Of a stretch of DNA of 14,632 bases, positions 1-9,823 are shown in pieces. The stretch covers positions 1 through 14,632 of the forward strand of contig JBGSQC010000141.1 in assembly GCA_041738295.1 (NCBI GenBank), in the 5' to 3' direction. Numbering within the stretch: position 1 is the stretch's first letter; each line of letters begins with the position of its first letter. Below the pieces are notes generated by a model. That model was not told the DNA's origin. It searched no databases and saw only the letters and a list, made by a program, of their open reading frames with translations. Made by a program: the position numbers and the translations under genes. This DNA is from Zhengella sp041738295 (GTDB taxonomy: Bacteria; Pseudomonadota; Alphaproteobacteria; Rhizobiales; Rhizobiaceae).

Positions 1-66
1 CGCCGGGTCCGTCAAGGCGCCGGCGAAAGCGTCACGCGGCCAGCCCTGCTCAGCCGGCAAGCGCAT
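1..66 (-). CDS. bufC: Probable BufC (DUF2063) N-terminus, partial at left edge
   Basis: Only the first 22 codons lie in the window. Reading from an ATG at 66 on the minus strand, the frame stays open to base 1 and gives a peptide containing WPRDAFAGALTDP. This resembles the start of DUF2063 proteins, where an (L)Q-R-A-F-A-x-A-L-x-D-P segment is usual. DUF2063 (BufC) is the expected third gene after the precursor and the DUF692 enzyme; in MNIO systems it is the partner that helps recruit the precursor peptide. The ATG lies 17 nt inside the end of bufB, so translation is probably coupled, which fits the lack of a strong ribosome binding site. The frame is closed upstream by a TGA at 81-79, so the ATG at 66 is the natural start. 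The family call rests on a short stretch and on gene order. Confidence 0.6.
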   Translation of the reverse strand, partial: MRLPAEQGWPRDAFAGALTDPA

Positions 67-967
67 GGCGCGATCCCATCATGAAGTCGAGCGCTGCGGC
101 ATCGAGGATTTCGCCGGCGGCGCGGGCCTCGGCCTTCAGCACCGGCCAGTCTGGAACATCGGCATCCCACTCGACCAGCGTCGGCAGCGGTCCACACTGG
201 CGGATGACAATCCGGTAGAGGTCCCAGACAGGGTCGGAGACGGGGCGGTCATGGCTGTCGATGAGCAGCGGCTGGCCTTCATCATCGATCTGGCGATCAT
301 GGCCGGCCAGATGGATTTCGCCGACATGCTCCAGCGGGAAGCGACCGAGATACTGGATCGGCGAGAAACCGTGATTGGTGGCGGATACAAAGACATTGTT
401 GATGTCGAGAAGCAGGCCGCAGCCGGTGCGGCGCACGATCTCGGCCATGAAATCGGTCTCGCTCAACTCGGATTGATCAAAGAGGATGTAGGTCGACGGG
501 TTCTCCAGCAGGATTGTCTGCCCGATGGCATCCTGCATCTGGCTGACATGGGCGCTGACGCGCTCGAGCGTGGCCTTGGTGTAGGGCAGCGGCAGCAGGT
601 CGTTGTAGAAAATATCGTCATGGGTTGACCATGCCAGATGCTCGGAGACGATCGCCGGCTTGTAGCGGTCAACGAGCGCGCGGAAGCGGGCAAGATGGGT
701 CTTGTCGAGGGGTTTTTCGCCGCCGATCGACATGCAGACGCCATGCATCGACAGCGGGAACCGCTGACGGATTTCGGCCAAGGCGGCATGAGGCATTCCG
801 CCGGCACCCATGTAGTTTTCCGCGTGGACCTCAAAGAAGACTCCGGGGTCGGGATCGGCGAGGATGGCGGGCAGGTGTTGCGGCTTGAAGGAAGCCCCCG
901 GCATGGCTGCCGGGGACAGGTCGGGAAACAGGCGGCTGGCGCTTGCGGTCGTTTGGGGGTGATGCAC
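50..967 (-). CDS. bufB: MNIO-family bufferin-modifying enzyme (DUF692), BufB
   Basis: A 305-residue protein of the DUF692 family: TIM-barrel multinuclear non-heme iron-dependent oxidases that modify cysteines in RiPP precursors. Family hallmarks are present in order: FKPQH (27-31), FFEVHAENYMGAGG (44-57), the HGVCMSIGG metal-site segment (75-83), SEHLAWS (108-114), LLENPSTY (153-160), LLLDINNVFVSATNHG (185-200), EIHLAGH (217-223), DSHDRPV (237-243) and LVEWD (264-268). These supply the His, Glu, Asp and Asn residues expected to bind iron. No ATG gives a full-length protein. The start is GTG at 967, 5 nt after AGGAGG (978-973), which itself extends an AGGAGGAGG run. The frame is open far upstream across bufA, but that part is antisense-frame noise. 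Spacing from bufA is 40 nt, and the 3' end overlaps the putative bufC by 17 nt. The reaction (Cys to 5-thiooxazole in characterised bufferins) is inferred from the family. Confidence 0.93.
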   Translation of the reverse strand: MHHPQTTASASRLFPDLSPAAMPGASFKPQHLPAILADPDPGVFFEVHAENYMGAGGMPHAALAEIRQRFPLSMHGVCMSIGGEKPLDKTHLARFRALVDRYKPAIVSEHLAWSTHDDIFYNDLLPLPYTKATLERVSAHVSQMQDAIGQTILLENPSTYILFDQSELSETDFMAEIVRRTGCGLLLDINNVFVSATNHGFSPIQYLGRFPLEHVGEIHLAGHDRQIDDEGQPLLIDSHDRPVSDPVWDLYRIVIRQCGPLPTLVEWDADVPDWPVLKAEARAAGEILDAAALDFMMGSRHALAG

Positions 968-1007
968 GGCGGCCTCCTCCTGTTTCCGTGGTTCCAGGAT
1001 CGTCAGA

Positions 1008-1346
1008 TCACATCTTGGGCATGTCGCGGTCGAGCGCGGCGAGCGAACCCATCTTGCCATCGGGAAGCATTGCTTCCTTGCCGGACTTGGCGAGTACCGG
1101 CTTGGCGGACTCGCAGGTGCCTTCCTTGACGAGCGTCCAGGCATTGCCCTGATAGTCAACCTTCGAAGTGCCGGCGCAGGTGGTGCCGGGGCCGGCAGCG
1201 CAATCGTTCTGGCCAGCCAGCGAAACGCCGAAGCACTTCTGGTCAGCGGCATAGGCAGCATTGGTGGAGGCAAGCATGGATGCGCCGGAGATGGCGGTGG
1301 CAATGGCGCCAGCCAGGAAGGCGGTGTTCAGGTTGGATTTCGACAT
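1008..1346 (-). CDS. bufA1: Bufferin precursor peptide (DUF2282, BufA1)
   Basis: A 112-residue secreted precursor. Residues 1-33 form a signal peptide with a hydrophobic A/G/I core and an AYA cleavage site before A34. The core region has exactly four cysteines, C38, C49, C57 and C78, in the contexts KCFGVSLAGQNDC, TTCAGTSKVDYQGNAW and KEGTC, the classic DUF2282 pattern. In characterised BufA1 peptides some of these cysteines are oxidised by the neighbouring DUF692 enzyme to thiooxazoles, and the product binds copper in the periplasm. That chemistry is family knowledge, not visible here. A 34-residue cysteine-free tail follows C78. The ATG at 1346 has AGGAG (1359-1355) 8 nt upstream. It is the first gene of a bufA-bufB-bufC operon, with 148 nt separating it from the upstream aldolase. 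I could not identify a sigma-factor or copper-responsive site with confidence. Confidence 0.92.
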   Translation of the reverse strand: MSKSNLNTAFLAGAIATAISGASMLASTNAAYAADQKCFGVSLAGQNDCAAGPGTTCAGTSKVDYQGNAWTLVKEGTCESAKPVLAKSGKEAMLPDGKMGSLAALDRDMPKM

Positions 1347-1466
1347 GGGGGTAGCTCCTCTCGGGTGATTGCTGTCCGGCTGTCCTTGCCGGTGAGACCA
1401 ACTTCGCCAAAAGCACCGTCACTTGGAAATAAAGGCCGCGTGACGAAAACTCACATGGCGATGACG

Positions 1467-1492
1467 GCTCCGTGAGAATCCGTTGACGGAGC
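1467..1492 (-). terminator. Hairpin just after the aldolase stop codon, possible weak terminator
   Basis: A perfect 7-bp inverted repeat (GCTCCGT / ACGGAGC) with a 12-nt loop begins 2 nt after the TGA of the threonine aldolase gene on the minus strand. No U-run follows directly; the nearest is TTTT about 14 nt further on. It may therefore be a weak terminator, a 3'-end stabiliser, or chance. It lies between the aldolase and the buf operon, where a transcription boundary would be sensible. Confidence 0.35.
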
Positions 1493-1494
1493 GT

Positions 1495-2547
1495 TCACCG
1501 CATCAAAGCTGTTTCGAATGAAGCGATGTGATCCGGCGTCGTCGCAAAGGAGGTGACGAAGCGGGCGAGTACTTCGCTTTCCCCGATTTCCTGCTCGAAA
1601 CCGTGCGGCGGATTCCACGGGTAGAAGACCGCGCCCTTCGCCTTCAGGGCCTCCATGCGGGATTGTTCCATGATGACAAAGACTTCGTTGGCCTCCGGCT
1701 GCCAGGCCAGCCGCACGCTGTTGGCAGCATTGATGACAGCGGCAAGCCGGGTCGCCATCGCATTGGCATGGGCAGCAAGTTCCAGCCACAGGCCGTCTGT
1801 CAGATAGGCATCGAACTGGGCGGCGATGAAACGGCTCTTGGAAAAGAGTTGCGCGGCGCGCTTGCGGATGAAGGGCAGGTCGCGCGCCTTTTGGGGATCG
1901 AAGAACACCAGCGCCTCGGCGCACCAGCAGCCGTTCTTGGTGGCCCCAAAGGAAAGCGCATCAACGCCCGCCTTCCAAGTCATTTCCGCCGGGGTAACGT
2001 TCAAGGCGGCCAGCGCATTGGCAAAGCGCGCGCCATCCATGTGGAGCGACAGGCCATGGGCGCGCGTGACGTCCGCGATGGCGGAAACCTGGGCCGGTGT
2101 GTAGAGCGTGCCGATCTCAGTTGCCTGCGTCACTGAGACTGCCATGGGCTGGCCAGCATGGACGAAGCCGGGGGGGAAGCGCTTCAACTCACGGGCCAGC
2201 AAAGCCGGGTCCATGCGCCCCAGCGGGCCATCAACCGGATGCAGGCGTGCGCCACCAGTGAAATATTCCGGCGCGCCGCATTCATCCTCGATCATGTGGG
2301 CTTCGCGGTGGCAAAAGGCGACGCCGCCCGGACGGTTGAGTGCGGCAAGCGCCAGCGAATTGGCCGCCGTGCCGGTTCCGACGAAATAGACCGCAACTTC
2401 GCGTTCGAACAATTCGTTGAAGCGGCTCTCGATCGCCTTGTCGAGATCGCTGGTGCCATAGGCGCTCGCGAAGCCTTCAGCCGAGCGTGCCAACGCGGCA
2501 TTGACGGAAGGATGGGCGCCGGCCCAATTGTCGGATGCGAAAAACAT
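1495..2547 (-). CDS. ltaE: Low-specificity L-threonine aldolase family PLP enzyme
   Basis: A 350-residue, fold-type I PLP enzyme of the threonine aldolase / beta-eliminating lyase family (usual length 335-360). These enzymes cleave L-threonine or L-allo-threonine to glycine and acetaldehyde in the cytoplasm. The start MFFASDNWAG is typical of the family. VGTGTAAN (56-63) is the phosphate-binding segment, H84 in REAHMIEDE is the expected ring-stacking histidine, HMDGAR (169-174) holds the Asp and Arg that contact the cofactor, and K204 in SFGATKNG is the Schiff-base lysine. The frame is open much further upstream, but that part runs antisense through gltB and is noise; the ATG at 2547 fits the family N-terminus. 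A weak AGGGA sequence lies upstream. It is divergent from gltB across a 396-nt region. Substrate specificity cannot be read from the sequence. Confidence 0.92.
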   Translation of the reverse strand: MFFASDNWAGAHPSVNAALARSAEGFASAYGTSDLDKAIESRFNELFEREVAVYFVGTGTAANSLALAALNRPGGVAFCHREAHMIEDECGAPEYFTGGARLHPVDGPLGRMDPALLARELKRFPPGFVHAGQPMAVSVTQATEIGTLYTPAQVSAIADVTRAHGLSLHMDGARFANALAALNVTPAEMTWKAGVDALSFGATKNGCWCAEALVFFDPQKARDLPFIRKRAAQLFSKSRFIAAQFDAYLTDGLWLELAAHANAMATRLAAVINAANSVRLAWQPEANEVFVIMEQSRMEALKAKGAVFYPWNPPHGFEQEIGESEVLARFVTSFATTPDHIASFETALMR

Positions 2548-2763
2548 GGCTGAAAATTTCCCTTTGGAGCCTGCGGACAATGGCTGACGCGCGGACCGAA
2601 GGGAAGAGGGAGAGAGGCTTGCGCAAGTCCGGATTGATTTGCCGCGTTTCCCGGTAATATTCGTTCGCACACCCATGATTTCCGGACCGATTGATGCGCG
2701 GCGACCCGCCGCAGCCGCTTTTTGTCCCTTGAATGGGCGCGTGCTTTGTGCAATAGGTAATAG

Positions 2764-2778
2764 GACAGCAATGCTGTC
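2764..2778. promoter_or_regulatory. Perfect 15-bp palindrome, candidate operator
   Basis: GACAGCA-A-TGCTGTC is a perfect 7-bp inverted repeat around a single central base, 165 nt before the gltB start. This is the size and symmetry of a site for a dimeric regulator. Glutamate synthase operons are controlled by nitrogen or Lrp/LysR-type regulators in other bacteria, but I cannot assign this site to a named protein. Confidence 0.4.
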
Positions 2779-2837
2779 ATATTCCTGAAAGTGCAAGACC
2801 GGATCGGGCGACGCTTCCCGAACCGGATTTCTGCGCG

Positions 2838-2906
2838 ATGGACGAAGGCCATATACCCGGCCATAAGAAAAAACTGGTGCTGCCCAAGGGCAGGCACCAC
2901 TGGTGA
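2838..2906 (+). CDS. Possible 22-residue leader peptide upstream of gltB
   Basis: An ATG at 2838 opens a short ORF ending in TGA at 2906, 37 nt before the gltB ATG. The peptide starts MDEGHIPGHKKK, continues LVLPKG and ends RHHW: very basic, with four His and a terminal Trp. About two thirds of its third codon positions are G or C, in keeping with coding DNA here, though it has one ATA. The Shine-Dalgarno signal is poor (only GGA about 11 nt upstream), which weakens the case. Codons 13-21 form a stable hairpin, so ribosomes translating this ORF would melt it. It may be an attenuator-type leader or chance. Confidence 0.35.
   Translation: MDEGHIPGHKKKLVLPKGRHHW
2875..2899 (+). promoter_or_regulatory. 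Stable RNA hairpin in the gltB leader
   Basis: TGGTGCTGCC pairs with GGCAGGCACCA to form a 10-bp stem with one bulged G (2893) and a CAAG tetraloop. The right arm can instead pair with the next bases, because CACCA (2895-2899) is followed one base later by TGGTG (2901-2905), a copy of the left arm. Two exclusive folds are therefore possible. No U-run follows, so it is not a plain intrinsic terminator. It ends 31 nt before the gltB ribosome binding site. Confidence 0.5.
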
Positions 2907-2943
2907 GTGACGAACCCTTCGGGGCGCTTTGGAGGACATGGTG

Positions 2944-7674
<4,731 letters not shown>

Positions 7675-7679
7675 ACGGC

Positions 7680-8000
7680 ATGCTGATGTCCACCACCAAC
7701 ACGCTGGAAGGCCACGAGATCGCAGATTATCGCGGCATCGTAACAGGCGAGGCCATTCTGGGCGCCAATATTTTCCGGGACCTGTTTGCCGGGATCCGCG
7801 ACATTGTCGGCGGCCGGGCAGGGTCCTACGAGAAGGTGCTGCGCGGAGCCCGCGAACAGGCCTTCGAGGAGATGGCCGAGAAGGCGCGTGAACTGGGTGC
7901 CAATGCCGTGATCGGCATCGACATCGACTATGAAACTGTGGGCGGCCAGGGTTCGATGCTGATGGTATCGATCACCGGAACTGCTGTCGTGGTGCGGTAA
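7680..8000 (+). CDS. YbjQ / DUF74 (UPF0145) family protein inside the glt operon
   Basis: A 106-residue protein of the YbjQ/UPF0145 family (PF01906, often labelled heavy-metal-binding domain), near the usual 103-110 residues. Family features are the opening STTNTLEGHEI, GIVTGEAILGAN (19-30), the central RDLFAGIRDIVGGRAGSYEK (33-52), AREQAFEEMAEKARELGANAV (58-77) and a final beta segment. Members form homopentamers; the biological role is not established. There is no signal peptide or membrane segment, so it is probably cytoplasmic. The ATG at 7680 lies 8 nt after GGAG (7668-7671), which overlaps the end of gltB. A GTG at 7671 is in frame but would hide that site. It is followed 11 nt later by gltD, so it is co-transcribed and probably translationally coupled with both GOGAT subunits. 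Confidence 0.88.
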   Translation: MLMSTTNTLEGHEIADYRGIVTGEAILGANIFRDLFAGIRDIVGGRAGSYEKVLRGAREQAFEEMAEKARELGANAVIGIDIDYETVGGQGSMLMVSITGTAVVVR

Positions 8001-8011
8001 GGGAAAGACCA

Positions 8012-9466
8012 ATGGGCAAGGTTACAGGCTTCATGGAGATCGACCGGCAGGTCAACAAGTACCAGCCGGCATCGGATCGCATCCGCCACTTCCGGGAGTT
8101 CACGCTGCCGATGAAGGATGAGGCTGTGCGTGACCAGGCGGCGCGCTGCATGGATTGCGGCATTCCCTATTGCCATGGTCCAACGGGCTGCCCGATCCAC
8201 AACCAGATCCCCGACTGGAACGATCTGGTCTACAATGGCAATTGGGAAGAGGCGATCCGCAACCTCCATTCCACCAACAATTTCCCTGAGTTCACCGGCC
8301 GTGTCTGCCCTGCGCCTTGCGAGGAAGCCTGCACGCTGAACCTCGAGGATGCTCCGGTCGCCATCAAGACGGTGGAACAGGCGCTGGCCGACAAGGCCTA
8401 TGAGATGGGCTTCGTGCGGCCGCAGCCGGCTTCGATTGTCACCGGCAAGACCATTGCCATCATCGGCTCCGGCCCCGCAGGCATGGCAGCTGCCCAGCAG
8501 CTTGGCCGCGCTGGTCATGTGGTTCATGTCTATGAGCGCGAGAGCAAGCCCGGCGGCCTGCTGCGCTTCGGCATTCCCGATTTCAAGATGGAAAAGGGCT
8601 TCATCGACCGCCGCGTGGCACAGATGGAAGGCGAAGGCGTCACCTTCTTCTGCAATGTCAACATTGGTGCTGACAAGGCGGTCGACGAGTTGCTCGCCGC
8701 CTATGATGCCGTGCTCTATTGCGGCGGATCTGAAACCCCGCGCCCGGCCGGCATTCCCGGTGCCGATCTCGAGGGCGTGCTGGATGCCATGCCGTTCCTC
8801 GTGCAGGCCAACAAGCGCATGGGCGGGGAGGCCATCACGTCGTCTGCCTGGCCGTCAGAGCCCGTGCTGGCAGGTGGCAAGCATGTGGTGGTCGTCGGTG
8901 GTGGTGACACGGCCTCGGACTGCGTTGGCACCTCGTTCCGCCAGGGTGCGGTTCGCGTGACCCAGCTCGACATCCGCCCGCAGCCGCCTGAAAAGGAAGA
9001 CAAGCTGGCAGTCTGGCCCTATTGGGCGACCAAGATGCGCACCTCGTCCAGCCAGGCTGAAGGCGCCGAGCGCGAATTCCAGGTGGCAACGCTGGAGTTC
9101 ATCGGCGAGGATGGCGTGCTGACCGGCGTCAAGTGCTGCAAGGTGGATGACCGCCGCAAGCCGATTGCCGGGACCGAGTTCATCATCAAGGCTGACCTTG
9201 CCTTCATCGCCATCGGCTTTGCAGGTCCCATCGCAGGCGGCGTGACCGCCGAGCTTGATGGGAAGCTTGCGCTCAACAAGGACCAGCGAGGCTCGGTCAA
9301 TGTTGTCGCCGACGATCTCACCTACAAGACGTCAATCGACAAGCTCTACTCGGCAGGAGATGTGCGCCGTGGCCAGTCGCTGGTGGTCTGGGCCATCCGT
9401 GAAGGACGCCAGGCGGCGCGTGCCATCGACCTTGACCTGATGGGCGAGACACTGCTGCCGCGCTGA
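8012..9466 (+). CDS. gltD: Glutamate synthase (NADPH) small subunit
   Basis: A 484-residue beta subunit of GOGAT, the flavoprotein that takes electrons from NADPH and passes them through 4Fe-4S clusters to GltB. Cysteines C46, C49, C54 and C60 (CMDCGIPYC...GC) and C99, C103 and C107 (CPAPCEEAC) form the N-terminal cluster region. The FAD-binding Rossmann motif is AIIGSGPAGMAAA (149-161), with KPGGLLRFGIPDFK next. The NADPH-binding motif is VVVGGGDTASDC (293-304). The C-terminal segment SAGDVRRGQSLVVWAI is the usual FAD-binding end. Length is normal for the family. The ATG at 8012 has AAGGG (7999-8003) 8 nt upstream, overlapping the end of the YbjQ gene. It is the last gene of the operon; an intrinsic terminator follows 26 nt after the stop. 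Confidence 0.98.
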   Translation: MGKVTGFMEIDRQVNKYQPASDRIRHFREFTLPMKDEAVRDQAARCMDCGIPYCHGPTGCPIHNQIPDWNDLVYNGNWEEAIRNLHSTNNFPEFTGRVCPAPCEEACTLNLEDAPVAIKTVEQALADKAYEMGFVRPQPASIVTGKTIAIIGSGPAGMAAAQQLGRAGHVVHVYERESKPGGLLRFGIPDFKMEKGFIDRRVAQMEGEGVTFFCNVNIGADKAVDELLAAYDAVLYCGGSETPRPAGIPGADLEGVLDAMPFLVQANKRMGGEAITSSAWPSEPVLAGGKHVVVVGGGDTASDCVGTSFRQGAVRVTQLDIRPQPPEKEDKLAVWPYWATKMRTSSSQAEGAEREFQVATLEFIGEDGVLTGVKCCKVDDRRKPIAGTEFIIKADLAFIAIGFAGPIAGGVTAELDGKLALNKDQRGSVNVVADDLTYKTSIDKLYSAGDVRRGQSLVVWAIREGRQAARAIDLDLMGETLLPR

Positions 9467-9492
9467 CATAGTGTCGCAGCCTGCCTTGAAAG

Positions 9493-9515
9493 AGCGCCCG
9501 CAAGGGCGCTTTTTT
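9493..9515 (+). terminator. Intrinsic terminator of the gltB-ybjQ-gltD operon
   Basis: AGCGCCC-GCAA-GGGCGCT is a perfect 7-bp GC-rich stem with a four-base loop, followed at once by a run of T residues. AAAG upstream of the stem can pair with the T-run and lengthens it. It starts 26 nt after the gltD stop. Confidence 0.92.
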
Positions 9516-9583
9516 ATTTCCGTATGAAACTATTGAGGTGAATCAAAGCACTGCGCCTCGTGCGGCGCGAACGTCCGCCATCA

Positions 9584-9605
9584 CCGCCGCATCGCATAGC
9601 GGCGG
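9584..9605 (+). promoter_or_regulatory. Hairpin before the small membrane protein gene
   Basis: CCGCCGC (9584-9590) and GCGGCGG (9599-9605) form a perfect 7-bp all-GC stem with an 8-nt loop. It ends 7 nt before the GGAG ribosome binding site at 9613-9616, so it would sit in the 5' leader and could affect translation or terminate read-through. There is no T-run after it. Confidence 0.4.
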
Positions 9606-9622
9606 CATTCATGGAGACGGAC

Positions 9623-9817
9623 ATGCTGAAGATTTTCGGAGCGATCTATAATCTCACCGCACCCACCATCATGGGCATTCTGATCGTTGTACTCCTGTCG
9701 ATGAACATGTTCGACAGCAGCAAGATCATTATCGCTGCCGTTGCCGGTGCCATTGTCTCGCTTCCCATTTCCTGGGTCGTTGGCAAGCGCATCCTGGCGC
9801 TGACGCACGGCGCGTGA
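9623..9817 (+). CDS. Small two-helix inner-membrane protein of unknown function
   Basis: A 64-residue hydrophobic protein with two predicted membrane helices, about 8-29 (around NLTAPTIMGILIVVLLSMNM) and 34-54 (IIIAAVAGAIVSLPISWVVG), joined by a short DSSK loop. The C-terminal GKRILALTHGA is basic at first, so the positive-inside rule puts the ends in the cytoplasm. It resembles short membrane proteins common in Hyphomicrobiales, some of which carry a misleading 'CTP synthetase' label from old annotations; nothing in it resembles CTP synthase. The ATG at 9623 has GGAG (9613-9616) 6 nt upstream. An in-frame ATG at 9611 overlaps that site and is less likely. It is probably a single-gene unit after the glt terminator. 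Its stop lies only 6 nt from the stop of the convergent DUF459 gene. Confidence 0.75.
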   Translation: MLKIFGAIYNLTAPTIMGILIVVLLSMNMFDSSKIIIAAVAGAIVSLPISWVVGKRILALTHGA

Positions 9818-9823
9818 GACCAG

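Larger units (their letters stand above)
2548..2943. promoter_or_regulatory. Divergent control region between ltaE and gltB
   Basis: This 396-nt stretch carries no full-size gene and must hold the promoters for both divergent units. Visible elements are a perfect palindrome at 2764-2778; a tandem AATAGG repeat just left of it (2752-2763); a candidate 22-codon leader ORF at 2838-2906 containing a 7-bp direct repeat GGCCATA (2847-2853 and 2859-2865); a strong RNA hairpin at 2875-2899; and the gltB ribosome binding site GGAGG at 2931-2935. TTGAAT (2729-2734) and TTGTGC (2746-2751) could serve as -35 boxes for gltB, but neither has a convincing -10 box at the right distance, so I do not place a transcription start. 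Confidence 0.6.

Noticed and set aside
968..1303. N-terminal extension of bufB across the bufA gene
   Set aside because: It is the same strand but another frame of bufA, Pro/Arg/Ser-rich noise with no family match. The GTG at 967 with AGGAGG upstream gives the correct DUF692 start.
1371..1392. Overlapping GCTGTCC direct repeat and CCGGC/GCCGG inverted repeat in the bufA1 leader
   Set aside because: Arms of 5 bp and a 7-bp repeat are easily met by chance in this composition; no other support.
1360..1466. ECF sigma-factor promoter or copper box upstream of bufA1
   Set aside because: Bufferin operons in other alphaproteobacteria are under ECF control, so I looked for paired GTAAC/GGAAC and CGTT/CGAA-type boxes. 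A CGAA is present but no -35 element lies at a fitting distance.
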